A DNA stretch of 33,802 nucleotides from JAYTQG01 sp043746815 (GCA_043746815.1 JAYTQG010000247.1:1-33802); one strand, 5' to 3'; positions 1-8,628 are shown, counted from the stretch's first letter. A program made the numbers and translations. Notes: generated from the letters alone by a model not told the origin.

Positions 1-1
1 C

Positions 2-2440
2 CCGCAGTTCGCGTCCGGTGCCCCGGGTGAGACGGCAGACGCGGCGCTTGCACGCATCTGTCGCTGGCAGTTGGGGGCGCGCTACCCGAATGCCGACAAA
101 CGCCGGGCGGCACTGGTGCGACTGGATGAGGAACTGGACCTGATCGCGCACCATGGCCTCGCCGGGTTTTTTCTCCTTCACCGCGACATCCTGGAACTCG
201 CCCGCGAGGTGGCCCTGGAGGTTCGCCCGGCCGGATCGGCCAGGCGATGGCTGCCACCGGGGCGCGGGCGCGGCTCGTCCGTTGGCTCGATCGTTTGCTA
301 CCTCACCGGCCTCTCACACATTGATCCGGTCAAAAACCGCCTCTTCCTCGGACGATTCCTCAGTCGTGACATGCAGTCGGTGCCAGACATTGACCTGGAC
401 TTCCCGCGCGACGTACGGGCGCGTCTGATCGCGGAGATCATTAGCCGCTACGGCCAGGAACACGCCGCCTTGGTGGCGGCCTTCCCCACCTTCCGCATCC
501 GCATGGCCATCCGCGAGTTGGGCTTCGCATTGGCACTACCACCCGCGGAGATCGAACGGCTCGCGAAACTGGCAGACGGATGGTCGTCCGCGACAGCAAT
601 GGAGGAGGAACTTGCACGCCTACCTGGCGGCGAGCAGATGCTTAAAAGTCCGCGCTGGCGGGCACTCGTGTTCCTGGCACGCGAGGCCGCTGGCCTGCCA
701 CGCCACCTCTCGCAGCACTCCGGGGGCATGATCATCAGTGCCCGTCCACTGGTGGAACTGGTGCCCGTTGTGCCTGCGTCATTTGAGGGACGCCAGATCT
801 GCCAGTGGGATAAGGATTCCTGCTCCGACGCGGGCTTTTTGAAGATCGATCTGCTGGGCCTCGGGATGCTGTCCGCAGTGGAGGACTGCATCGACCTGAT
901 CGCGATGCGCGGCCGCGCGGTTGACCTCTCCCGCCTGACCTATGACGACCCTGCCGTCTACGCGGAGATCCAGGATGCCGACACCGTCGGTGTATTCCAG
1001 ATCGAGAGCCGCGCGCAGATGCAGAGCCTCCTGCAAACCCGACCCGAAAACCTGGACGACCTCACGATTCAGGTCGCACTGATCCGGCCGGGGCCGGTCA
1101 CCGGCGGGGCGGTTCACCCGTATGTCAAACACCGCCGCGCCAAGCGTGCCGACCCGAACTTCGAGCCCCCCTATGACCATCCGCTGCTCGCCCCGGTCCT
1201 TCGCGAGACGCTTGGGGTGGTGGTCTTTCAGGAGCAAGTCCTTGAAGTTGCGATCGCGATCGCCGGGTTCACCCCTGGCCAAGCCGAGGCCCTGCGCCGG
1301 GCGATGAGCCGTAAACGCAGTCGCGACGCCATGATTCGCCTCTGGCGGGACTTCCGTGACGGGGCCCGCGCACGCGGCGTGGACGACGAAACGATCAAGG
1401 GGATCTTCACCAAGCTGATCGGCTTTTCGAACTTCGGCTTCCCGAAAGCGCACTCATCCGCATTTGCTGTACTCGCCTACCAAAGCGCGTGGCTGCGCCA
1501 ACGCTACCCGGCCGAGTTCCTTGCGTCGCTGCTCAACTCGCAGCCGATGGGCTTCTATCCGCCCGCCAGCCTGGTGCGTGACGCGGCCCGGCGCGGGGTG
1601 AAGACGCGGCCACCGTGCATCCACGCATCAGATGTGGACTGCGAGCTGGAGGCCGATGGGTCGGTGCGGATTGGTCTGCGCTACGTCCGCGGAGTGGGCG
1701 ACGCGTCCATCGAGATCGTGACTGAGCGTGGACACCGTGGCATGTTTGCCGACCCCGCCGATCTCGCCGCCCGAACGTCACTCTCACGCGATCAGCTCGC
1801 CCAATTGGTGCGTGCTGGCGCGCTTGACACCTTTGAAGAGCCGCGACGACAGGTGCTCTGGCAGCTTGGCGTCGCATCCCGACCACATGCGGTGGGCAAG
1901 ACGGAGCGGCAACTGGCCTTCGCAATCCCCCCGGCACCTGCGCCCGAGCTTGGCGAGCCAACCAGATTCGAGCGCACCGTGACCGACTATGAGACCACGG
2001 GGATCTCCACCGGCTGGCATCTGGTCACCCTCGTGCGTCCCAGCCTGCCCGCTGGCGTCGTGACCGCTGCCGAGCTTCGCGATCTGCCCCATGGCCGCCA
2101 GGTCGTCGTGGCCGGGTTGGTCGTCGCGCGCCAACGTCCCGCAACGGCGAAGGGCATCGTCTTCCTGCTACTGGAGGATGAGACCGGGATGATCAACGGC
2201 GTCGTGCGCCCGGATGTCTACGAACGCCATCGCTCGGTGGTGCGGGGTGAGCCGCTGGTGATCGTGTGGGGGCGTCTGGAACGCCGTGATCGCAACATCA
2301 ATGTCCTCGTCCACCGGTTGGAGCGGGTGGAGACGGCGGGGCTTCAGCAGCCCGATGAGGAAGGTGCGGAGAACGCACCGATCACGCGCCTGCGAGCAGC
2401 GGCGCCGGGCGGGCAGAACTTCGGCCGGGGCCGTCGGTAG
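2..2440 (+). CDS. dnaE2: Error-prone DNA polymerase III alpha subunit, ImuC/DnaE2 type (5' end outside window)
   Basis: Damage-inducible C-family polymerase subunit that usually performs mutagenic translesion synthesis with ImuA/ImuB. The frame is open from base 2 and already encodes alpha-subunit sequence (GETADAALARICRWQLGARYP) before the first possible start, a TTG at 71, so the gene is cut by the window edge and the N-terminal PHP domain is missing from view. The active-site aspartates lie in PDIDLDF (about nt 383-403) and the third is in KIDLLGLG (about nt 842-865). The strings GFPKAHSSAFAVLAYQSAWL and LLNSQPMGFY are typical of DnaE2 rather than replicative DnaE1. A C-terminal OB-fold follows (GIVFLLLEDETGMINGVV, about nt 2155-2210). 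The visible 812 residues fit a protein of about 1,050. ImuA/ImuB are not in the window and may lie upstream. The next gene starts 27 bp later on the same strand. Confidence 0.93.
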   Translation, partial: PQFASGAPGETADAALARICRWQLGARYPNADKRRAALVRLDEELDLIAHHGLAGFFLLHRDILELAREVALEVRPAGSARRWLPPGRGRGSSVGSIVCYLTGLSHIDPVKNRLFLGRFLSRDMQSVPDIDLDFPRDVRARLIAEIISRYGQEHAALVAAFPTFRIRMAIRELGFALALPPAEIERLAKLADGWSSATAMEEELARLPGGEQMLKSPRWRALVFLAREAAGLPRHLSQHSGGMIISARPLVELVPVVPASFEGRQICQWDKDSCSDAGFLKIDLLGLGMLSAVEDCIDLIAMRGRAVDLSRLTYDDPAVYAEIQDADTVGVFQIESRAQMQSLLQTRPENLDDLTIQVALIRPGPVTGGAVHPYVKHRRAKRADPNFEPPYDHPLLAPVLRETLGVVVFQEQVLEVAIAIAGFTPGQAEALRRAMSRKRSRDAMIRLWRDFRDGARARGVDDETIKGIFTKLIGFSNFGFPKAHSSAFAVLAYQSAWLRQRYPAEFLASLLNSQPMGFYPPASLVRDAARRGVKTRPPCIHASDVDCELEADGSVRIGLRYVRGVGDASIEIVTERGHRGMFADPADLAARTSLSRDQLAQLVRAGALDTFEEPRRQVLWQLGVASRPHAVGKTERQLAFAIPPAPAPELGEPTRFERTVTDYETTGISTGWHLVTLVRPSLPAGVVTAAELRDLPHGRQVVVAGLVVARQRPATAKGIVFLLLEDETGMINGVVRPDVYERHRSVVRGEPLVIVWGRLERRDRNINVLVHRLERVETAGLQQPDEEGAENAPITRLRAAAPGGQNFGRGRR

Positions 2441-2467
2441 CGTTGGCATCGACGAAAGGACACCGCA

Positions 2468-3322
2468 ATGCGCCGCATCAACGTCGGTGAGATCACGCTC
2501 GCTGTCACCGAGGAGGGCACCGGCGACCCGGTCATCTTCCTGCACGGCTTCCCGCAGACCTCCCGCTCCTGGCGCCACCAACTGCCCGCCGTTGCCGCCG
2601 CAGGTTTTCACGCCATCGCGCCAGATCTCCGTGGATACGGCGAATCCGACGCGCCGCCGGAGGTCTCGGACTATGCATTTCCGAAGCTGATCGGTGACGT
2701 CGCGGGGTTGATCGCGAGCGTCGGCGGGCGCGCACATGTCGTCGGCCACGATTGGGGCGGATCAATCGCGTGGGCGCTTGCGACACGGATGCCCGAGCTT
2801 GTGCGCTCGCTCGTCATCGTGAACTGCCCGCACCCGGTGGCCTCTGCCGAGGCTCGCCAGTTGTTGGAGCAGGCTCAGAAGAGTTGGTACATGCTGCTCT
2901 TCCAGTTTCCCGACGTCGCCGAGCAGTGGCTGTTGAATGATGGCGCCGCAAACCTGCGTCGATTCATGTTCGAAACCGCCGCACCGGGTGCGTTTCCGGA
3001 CGAGGAGCGCGACCTCTTGTGCGCATCACTGGCGCGGCCAGGACGAATGACGGCGCCCTTGAACTACTACCGGGCCAACATCCCGCCCGAGAATTGGTTG
3101 AAGCCACCGCCAGACCTGCCGCCCGTCACCGTTCCGACGACGGTGATCTGGGGAGGCGCCGACGCCTACATGAGCCCGGTGCTACTCGACCTCTCGTTGA
3201 AAAAGGTCACCGGACCGGTCCGCGTGGAGCGCCTGCCGGGTGTCAGCCACTGGGTTCCTGAAGAGGCCCCCGACGCCGTAAACGCCATCTTGGTGGACAC
3301 GCTTGCCGCTCCTCCTCATTAG
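2468..3322 (+). CDS. Alpha/beta hydrolase, epoxide-hydrolase-like
   Basis: A 284-residue soluble alpha/beta-hydrolase. It shows the oxyanion-hole motif HGFP (26-29), the nucleophile elbow GHDWGG with Asp95 as nucleophile, an acid residue near Asp232 (WGGADAY) and the general-base histidine His261 (GVSHWVPEE). An Asp nucleophile followed by Trp is characteristic of soluble epoxide hydrolases and haloalkane dehalogenases. A lid-domain NYYRAN (199-204) supplies tyrosines of the kind that activate epoxides, which favours the epoxide hydrolase reading. The start is supported by GAAAGGA seven bases upstream of the ATG. The last 20 bases overlap the proposed start of the next gene. No signal peptide is visible. 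The substrate is unknown. Confidence 0.85.
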   Translation: MRRINVGEITLAVTEEGTGDPVIFLHGFPQTSRSWRHQLPAVAAAGFHAIAPDLRGYGESDAPPEVSDYAFPKLIGDVAGLIASVGGRAHVVGHDWGGSIAWALATRMPELVRSLVIVNCPHPVASAEARQLLEQAQKSWYMLLFQFPDVAEQWLLNDGAANLRRFMFETAAPGAFPDEERDLLCASLARPGRMTAPLNYYRANIPPENWLKPPPDLPPVTVPTTVIWGGADAYMSPVLLDLSLKKVTGPVRVERLPGVSHWVPEEAPDAVNAILVDTLAAPPH

Positions 3323-4328
3323 CTCGCTTGCGCTCGCCCCCGTGGGCGGGCTGGCCGATGCGCAGCTTGCGGGGCAACGGATCGTGACGTCGTTTCGTGG
3401 GACAACCCTCAGCCGATCGCTGGCAGGACGCATCGGGCACGGCGAGGTTGCGGGCGTGATCCTCTTTAAGGAGAACGTCACGAGCACCGCCCAGACCCGG
3501 CGCCTGATCGCGGACATTCAGGCCGTCCCGAGGCCACCTGGCCTGCGCGCACCACTCCTGGTGATGATCGACCAGGAGGGGGGACGTGTTCGGCGTTTGC
3601 CCGGAGGGCCACCCGCGGCAGCAAGCGTGACAACGCCGGAACAGGCGCGGGCAGCTGGCCAGACGGCTGGGGCGGCGCTCCGGGCCGTCGGCGCGAACGT
3701 GGACCTCGCACCCGTCGCGGATGTCGGGCGGGCCGGCGGCTTCCTCGCTGGGCAGCGTCGTACGTATCCATCCGCGGCTGAGGTCGTTGGATTTCATCAG
3801 GGACTCATGGACCGCGGAATTCTGGGCGCCGCGAAGCATTTCCCCGGTCTCGGTGCGGCCGCGGTGAACACGGACCTTGCGCCGAGTGCGATCCGCGTCT
3901 CGCGCGAAACGCTCATTGCGACTGACGAGGCACCCTTCAGGGCCCTCATTTCCGACGGCATCAAGCTGGTGATGGTTGCCTCGGCCGCCTACCCCGCGCT
4001 CGACCCCAAGCCCGCTGTGTTTTCGAAGACCGTCGTGACGGGCGAGCTTCGCGGACGACTCGGCTTCCAAGGTGTCGTGATGACCGACAGCCTCAATGCT
4101 GGCGCCCTGCGCCCGGTCGGTGGCCCCGGCCCCTCATCGGTACGCGCCGCTGCCGCTGGGGTCGACCTGATGCTGGTCACCAGCGAACGCGCGGCCACTG
4201 ATGTTCAGCGGTCCTTGATTCACGCCTATCGCACCGGGACGCTACGGCGAGACCGCGCGAGGACGTCCGTTCAACGGATCACCGGGCTGCGCGCGGGCCT
4301 CCCCACCCCGGTGCCGCCCGGCGGGTAG
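3303..4328 (+). CDS. GH3 NagZ-like beta-N-acetylhexosaminidase family protein, secreted, atypical catalytic loop
   Basis: Glycoside hydrolase family 3 protein of 341 residues. The TTG at 3303 is the only usual start codon after the in-frame stop at 3279; it gives a hydrophobic N-terminus (PLLLISSLALAPVGGLADA) that looks like a signal peptide. A later GTG at 3342 would remove it. Family features are LLVMIDQEGGRVRRL (85-99), KHFPGLG (178-184) and the nucleophile region GVVMTDSLNAGAL with Asp262. NagZ enzymes normally carry KHFPGHGDT-x-x-D-S-H, whose Asp-x-His pair is the catalytic acid/base. Here the stretch reads GLGAAAVNTD, so these positions are Asn189 and Asp191. Activity or mechanism may therefore differ from classical NagZ, which removes GlcNAc from muropeptides. 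It overlaps the hydrolase gene and is followed nine bases later by the phosphofructokinase. Confidence 0.85.
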   Translation: MPLLLISSLALAPVGGLADAQLAGQRIVTSFRGTTLSRSLAGRIGHGEVAGVILFKENVTSTAQTRRLIADIQAVPRPPGLRAPLLVMIDQEGGRVRRLPGGPPAAASVTTPEQARAAGQTAGAALRAVGANVDLAPVADVGRAGGFLAGQRRTYPSAAEVVGFHQGLMDRGILGAAKHFPGLGAAAVNTDLAPSAIRVSRETLIATDEAPFRALISDGIKLVMVASAAYPALDPKPAVFSKTVVTGELRGRLGFQGVVMTDSLNAGALRPVGGPGPSSVRAAAAGVDLMLVTSERAATDVQRSLIHAYRTGTLRRDRARTSVQRITGLRAGLPTPVPPGG

Positions 4329-4331
4329 CCT
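4326..4331 (+). promoter_or_regulatory. Candidate -10 box (TAGCCT) for a leaderless phosphofructokinase transcript
   Basis: TAGCCT fits the actinobacterial -10 consensus TANNNT and ends six bases before the ATG at 4338, so transcription would begin at or next to the start codon. Its TAG is also the stop codon of the GH3 gene. No Shine-Dalgarno sequence is visible for the kinase. Inference from spacing only; the pattern recurs at other genes here. Confidence 0.5.
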
Positions 4332-4337
4332 CCGAGC

Positions 4338-5369
4338 ATGAAAATTGGAATCCTCACCGGGGGCGGCGACTGCCCCGGCCTGAACGCCGTCATCCGAGCC
4401 GCCGTTCGTGTCGGCGTTGTCCGCTTCGGACACACCCATGTCGGCCTGCGTCGCGGCTGGCGAGGCCTCCTTGAGGGCGAGACGGTGCCGCTGGGCCTCG
4501 GCGACGTCAGCGGCCTGTTGCACCGCGGTGGAACCATCCTCGGCTCATCCCGGACGAACCCCGGTGCCCGTGAGGGCGGCATGGAACAGGCCGTCACCGC
4601 CCTGCGTGACCTCGGTATTGAAGCGCTGATCGCCATCGGCGGCGAGGACACCCTGGGTGTCGCCAACCGGCTGTACAACGAGCACAACGTCAAGGTCATC
4701 GGCGTGCCGAAGACGATCGACAACGATCTTTCGGGGACTGACTACACGTTCGGCTTCTCGACCGCCGTCCAGATCGCGACCGACGCGATCGATCGCCTGC
4801 ATACGACGGCCGAATCGCACGACCGGGTGATGGTGGTGGAGGTCATGGGCCGCCACGTCGGTTGGATCGCTACACACGCTGGTATCGCTGGCGGCGCCGA
4901 CGCAATTCTCATTCCAGAGCGGCCGATGCCAATGGACGAGATCGTTGGTCACATTCAAAGCCGCCACGAGTCGCGCGGCAAGGACTTCTCGATAATCGTC
5001 GTCAGTGAAGGCGCGGAGCTTGGGCCAACCGGTGGTGAGGTTGAGCTGGACGAGTTTGGACATCCTCAGTTGGCCGCGATTGGTGTCGGCGAGCGGTTGG
5101 CCCAGGCGATCCGCGAACGCACCCAGTTCGACACCCGGGTAACGGTCCTTGGCCACGTCCAGCGCGGCGGCACGCCAAATGCGCATGATCGAATTTTGGC
5201 CACTCGCTTCGGAAGTCACGCAGCCGAGATGATCGCCGAGGGCAGTTTCGGCCGGATGGCGGCGCTCCACGGGGACACGATGACTGACGTCCCGATCGCC
5301 GAGGCGGTTGCCGAGTTGAAGCGCGTCCCACCCGAGCGATACGCCGTCGCAGAGCCATTTTTCGGCTAG
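4338..5369 (+). CDS. pfkA: 6-phosphofructokinase, group III, pyrophosphate-type signature
   Basis: Phosphorylates fructose 6-phosphate to fructose 1,6-bisphosphate in glycolysis. The 343-residue protein starts with the nucleotide-binding motif GILTGGGDCPGLNAVIR and carries the catalytic PKTIDNDL motif (Asp128) and the substrate-binding VEVMGRHVGW. The phosphoryl-donor positions read GGED (101-104) and Lys125. In this family Gly at the position of Asp104 and Gly at the position of Lys125 mark ATP-dependent enzymes, while Asp and Lys mark pyrophosphate-dependent ones, so a reversible PPi-dependent enzyme is predicted. A TANNNT box lies directly before the ATG and no Shine-Dalgarno is apparent. 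Product family is sure; donor specificity is inferred from the two residues. Confidence 0.93.
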   Translation: MKIGILTGGGDCPGLNAVIRAAVRVGVVRFGHTHVGLRRGWRGLLEGETVPLGLGDVSGLLHRGGTILGSSRTNPGAREGGMEQAVTALRDLGIEALIAIGGEDTLGVANRLYNEHNVKVIGVPKTIDNDLSGTDYTFGFSTAVQIATDAIDRLHTTAESHDRVMVVEVMGRHVGWIATHAGIAGGADAILIPERPMPMDEIVGHIQSRHESRGKDFSIIVVSEGAELGPTGGEVELDEFGHPQLAAIGVGERLAQAIRERTQFDTRVTVLGHVQRGGTPNAHDRILATRFGSHAAEMIAEGSFGRMAALHGDTMTDVPIAEAVAELKRVPPERYAVAEPFFG

Positions 5370-5391
5370 CCCCACCGAATTTCCGAGGGGC
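5369..5391 (+). terminator. Weak candidate hairpin after phosphofructokinase
   Basis: GCCCC and GGGGC form a 5-bp stem with a 13-base loop directly after the stop codon. There is no T-run, so termination is uncertain. Confidence 0.25.
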
Positions 5392-5447
5392 CACCCCGGA
5401 CCACCTCCCGGTTTCAGCGTAATTCGGATTGTGTGACGTCGTGCGGC

Positions 5448-5467
5448 CACGGTGTGACAACACCGTG
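5448..5467. promoter_or_regulatory. Perfect 8-bp inverted repeat upstream of the topoisomerase
   Basis: CACGGTGT-GACA-ACACCGTG is a perfect 8-bp inverted repeat with a 4-base spacer, about 60 bp upstream of the topoisomerase start and just upstream of its proposed promoter. No T-run follows, so an operator is as likely as a terminator. The binding factor is unknown. Confidence 0.4.
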
Positions 5468-5493
5468 CCAGTCCGCCGGACCGGGTCTTCCCC

Positions 5494-5520
5494 TTGAAAG
5501 CACGGCGGCGATGCTAACCT
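5494..5520 (+). promoter_or_regulatory. Candidate promoter for leaderless topoisomerase transcript
   Basis: TTGAAA (5494-5499) and TAACCT (5515-5520) are separated by 15 bases, and TG at 5512-5513 gives an extended -10. The box ends seven bases before the GTG start at 5528, predicting initiation at the start codon. Confidence 0.5.
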
Positions 5521-5527
5521 CGCCGCC

Positions 5528-8062
5528 GTGGCCAAACGACTGATCATCTGTGAGAAGCCCTCCGTCGCCCGCGATGTCGCTCAGGCACTCGGCGCGAAGG
5601 CCAAGCATGGCGACTTCATGGAGGGCGCGGACTCGATCGTCGCGTTCGCCGTGGGGCATCTTGTCGAGCAGGTGGACCCAGACGCGTATGACGCCAAGTT
5701 CAAGAAGTGGAAGTACGAGGACCTGCCAATCGTGCCGGATGCCTTCCGCTACGCAGCGCGTGACGCCCGGGCCGGGAAGCAGCTGAAGGCACTCCACACC
5801 CTGATGGCGAGTGCCGAGATCGACACCTTCGTGAATGCCTGCGACGCGGGACGCGAAGGTGAGCTGATCTTCAAGCTCATTCTCCAGACCGCCCCAAAGA
5901 AGGCACAGGGAAAGCCAATCCAGCGGGCATGGTTCTCGTCCATGACGCAGGCCGCCATCAAAGAAGCCTTCGGCAACCTCCGCGACGACGAACAGATGCG
6001 CCCACTTGAAGACGCCGCCCGCGCCCGCAGCGAGGCGGACTGGCTCGTCGGGATGAATGCCACGCGCGCCGCAACCACTAAGGCTGGCTCGGCCCGCAAG
6101 GTGCTCTCCCTCGGCCGCGTGCAGACACCCACCCTCGCGCTGATCGCACGGCGCGACGTCGAGATCGCCGCATTCGTGCCAGAGGACTACTGGGAGGTCG
6201 AGGCGCGCTTTGGGACCGAGAGCGGCGCCACGTACCAAGGCCTCTGGCATGAGGGCAGCACCACACGCCTGACGGAAGCGGAGCGCGCGGAGGCAATCGC
6301 GGCGGCGGCTCGTGGCGCCAAGGGGACGATCGAGTCCCTGGAAACGAAGCCGCAGTCCGAACAGCCGCCCCTGCTGTACGACCTCACGACCTTGCAGCGT
6401 GAGGCAAATAGCCGTTTCGGCTTCGCCGCGCAGCGGACGCTGTCGACGGCCCAGTCGCTCTATGACCAGCACAAGCTGCTGACCTACCCGCGGACCAGCT
6501 CCCGCTACCTCTCCGGCGACATGATCGGAGAGTTGAAGCCAACGGCGTCTCAGGTTGGCGCTGCCGCTCCGGAATACGCCAACGCTGCCCGCTTCGTCCT
6601 GGCACTCGACAAGTTGCCGCTCGGACGCGTCGTCAACGACGCGAAGGTCGGCGACCACCACGCCATCATCCCGACCAACGCCGAGCACGACCTGAGCGGC
6701 TTGAACCGTGACGAGCGGCGCCTCTACGACATGGTCATCCGCCGCTTCCTTGCGGTCTTCCACGGCCCTGCGAAGTTCGAGCGGACGGCCGTTGAAACGC
6801 GAGTCGCGGACCACCTGTTTCGCAGTCGCGGCCGTGTGCTGATCGAAGCCGGTTGGCGCGCCGCATACGGCGAAGAGGGCCTTGCTGACCAGGCACCCCA
6901 GGCGAACGAAGGCGGAGCGCAGGAGGACGAGCGCGAGCAGTCCCTTCCACCTCTGAAGCAGGGGCAAACCGTTACCTGTGACGAGATCGACGCGGTCGCC
7001 AAGCGGACGAAGCCACCCGGTCACTTCTCGGAAAACACGCTCCTTCGTGCCATGGAGACCGCTGGCAAGCTCGTGGACGACGACGAGGCCGCAGAGGCGA
7101 TGAAGGACGCTGGCCTCGGTACGCCAGCCACCCGCGCAGCAACGATCGAGCGCTTAATCGACGCGGACTACATCGAGCGTGAAGGTCGCAGCCTGCGGGC
7201 CACGGAAAAGGGCACCGGCCTCATCACCATGCTGGGCGACCACCTCCTGACAAGCCCCGAGCTGACGGGCCGGTGGGAACAGCGTCTGAACCGCATCGAG
7301 CGCGGCGAGGAGACGCACAGCGACTTCCGCAACGAGATCGAGCAGTTCACGCGTGACGTCGTCGCATGGTTCGGGGACAAAGAACGCGCAGACCTGCGCG
7401 TCGAACGCAAGCCACTTGCCCCGTGCCCCACCCCGGGATGTGAAGGCCAGATTGTTGAGTACCCAAAGAGCTACGGCTGCAACACCTATACGTCCAAGGA
7501 CGAACCCGGCTGCGGCTACACCCTTTGGCGCGAAATCGGTGGGCGCAAGATCGGCCGCGAGGAAGCCATGGAACATATCGCCGCGGGACGCTCCAGCAAG
7601 GACCTGGTCGTCGAACGCGTCGCGCTTGGAACCTGCCCGACACCCGACTGCGGCGGCGAGATCATCGAGCGCACGCGCAGCTACGGCTGCACCAGCTGGA
7701 AGAGCCGAACCGAGACCGGTTGCGGCTTTGTGATTTGGAAGAAGGTCCGTGGCCAGAAGGAAGAGGTCGACCTGGAGACCGCGACGGCCATGGTCGCGAA
7801 GGGCGAGACGAACGCTCAGGCGGCTCCCGCGGCGGAACCACTGGCGACCTGCCCCACGCCGGGCTGCGGAGGCGAGATCCGCGAGAACACCCGTGCGTAT
7901 GGGTGCTCCAGTTGGAAGAGCCGCAAGAACACCGGCTGCGGATTTGTGATCTGGAAGCGTGAGCGCGGCGCCCCGGCTGAGGTCAGTCGCGAAGACGCCA
8001 TCGCACGGATCGCGGAGGCCGTCGAGGCCAGCAAGGCCGCACCCGCGCCAACACCGGCATGA
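5528..8062 (+). CDS. topB: Type IA DNA topoisomerase, TopB/topo III-like, with three C-terminal zinc ribbons
   Basis: Single-strand-passing type IA topoisomerase of 844 residues. The toprim domain begins at once (LIICEKPSVARDVA, Glu9) and includes CDAGREGELI (105-114). The catalytic tyrosine is Tyr320 in LLTYPRTSSRY. Both the EKPSVA start and DAGREGE resemble TopB rather than classic TopA. The tail (about 635-830) holds three similar zinc-ribbon repeats, each with the pattern CPTPxC...YGC...GCG (four cysteines), ending in WREIGG, WKKVRG and WKRERG, which probably bind single-stranded DNA or RNA polymerase. The GTG start is chosen because the frame begins with the family N-terminus and sits seven bases after a -10-like box. 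The stop overlaps the next gene as ATGA. Confidence 0.93.
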   Translation: MAKRLIICEKPSVARDVAQALGAKAKHGDFMEGADSIVAFAVGHLVEQVDPDAYDAKFKKWKYEDLPIVPDAFRYAARDARAGKQLKALHTLMASAEIDTFVNACDAGREGELIFKLILQTAPKKAQGKPIQRAWFSSMTQAAIKEAFGNLRDDEQMRPLEDAARARSEADWLVGMNATRAATTKAGSARKVLSLGRVQTPTLALIARRDVEIAAFVPEDYWEVEARFGTESGATYQGLWHEGSTTRLTEAERAEAIAAAARGAKGTIESLETKPQSEQPPLLYDLTTLQREANSRFGFAAQRTLSTAQSLYDQHKLLTYPRTSSRYLSGDMIGELKPTASQVGAAAPEYANAARFVLALDKLPLGRVVNDAKVGDHHAIIPTNAEHDLSGLNRDERRLYDMVIRRFLAVFHGPAKFERTAVETRVADHLFRSRGRVLIEAGWRAAYGEEGLADQAPQANEGGAQEDEREQSLPPLKQGQTVTCDEIDAVAKRTKPPGHFSENTLLRAMETAGKLVDDDEAAEAMKDAGLGTPATRAATIERLIDADYIEREGRSLRATEKGTGLITMLGDHLLTSPELTGRWEQRLNRIERGEETHSDFRNEIEQFTRDVVAWFGDKERADLRVERKPLAPCPTPGCEGQIVEYPKSYGCNTYTSKDEPGCGYTLWREIGGRKIGREEAMEHIAAGRSSKDLVVERVALGTCPTPDCGGEIIERTRSYGCTSWKSRTETGCGFVIWKKVRGQKEEVDLETATAMVAKGETNAQAAPAAEPLATCPTPGCGGEIRENTRAYGCSSWKSRKNTGCGFVIWKRERGAPAEVSREDAIARIAEAVEASKAAPAPTPA

Positions 8063-8469
8063 CCCCGGAGGAGGTGACCGCGCACCTGATCACCAGGTCG
8101 CGTTGGCACCACTCGCGTGCGTCGGGCCCCGGCGGCCAGCACCGCGATCACACCGAGACTCGCGCGGAGCTCGTCATCGGACCAGCCGCCCTCGATGGCC
8201 TACCCGAGTACATCGCAACGGCCATCGCGAGTGCCTTCGGTTTGAACCACCGGCCCGCGCGACTGTCGTCCCAGCGGGATCGGTCGCTTGAGCGGAACCG
8301 CCAGACAATTGAAGCGCGCCTCCTGGATCGCGTTACGGCGGCGCTTACCCCGAAAGCGCCGCGCCGCCCGACCCGCACGCCCCGCGGAGTGATCGAACGC
8401 CGCCTTCGAAACAAAGCCGCGACGGCGGCCAGGAAAGCAACTCGACGGCGGCCGGACTCCAGCGAGTAG
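8059..8469 (+). CDS. arfB: ArfB/YaeJ-like peptidyl-tRNA hydrolase (GGQ-domain release-factor homologue)
   Basis: A 136-residue protein with the class I release-factor catalytic loop GPGGQHRDHTET (about 22-33). It lacks the codon-recognition domain of RF1/RF2 and ends in a basic region (PKAPRRPTRTPRGVIERRLRN and onward), as in ArfB, where a basic tail enters the empty mRNA channel of stalled ribosomes so that the GGQ loop can release the nascent chain. The length matches ArfB (about 140). The ATG overlaps the topoisomerase stop (ATGA), implying translational coupling. Family assignment is firm; the exact rescue role is inferred from architecture. Confidence 0.85.
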   Translation: MTPEEVTAHLITRSRWHHSRASGPGGQHRDHTETRAELVIGPAALDGLPEYIATAIASAFGLNHRPARLSSQRDRSLERNRQTIEARLLDRVTAALTPKAPRRPTRTPRGVIERRLRNKAATAARKATRRRPDSSE

Positions 8470-8559
8470 AAACGGTGCCGGGCCCGGCCGGCCCGCCGTC
8501 TGACACCCGAGTTCGTCAACCGGCGCAACAAGATCGCAATCGGGTCTCAATGAATTCGC

Positions 8560-8624
8560 CGGTCCTGCCGATACCAGTGGTAACAGCTGCGGAAGGGAAG
8601 CCGCGGCGCTTGATCTGAGGACCG
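8560..8624 (+). promoter_or_regulatory. Structured 5' leader of protease 1 that can hide its ribosome-binding site
   Basis: CGGTCCT (8560-8566) is perfectly complementary to AGGACCG (8618-8624), which contains the GAGGA Shine-Dalgarno of the protease at 8629. Inside this 7-bp closing stem lie TACCA-G-TGGTA (8572-8582) and the hairpin GCGG-AAGGGAAG-CCGC (8589-8604). The 18-mer at 8589-8606 recurs before the second protease gene. I do not recognise a known riboswitch class; a translational switch or thermosensor is an inference. Confidence 0.45.
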
Positions 8625-8628
8625 TGCA

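Noticed and set aside
5414..7024. Long minus-strand ORF (536 codons) opposite the topoisomerase
   Set aside because: Fully antisense to a well-supported enzyme; its length is explained by the strong third-position GC bias, and it shows no recognisable motif.
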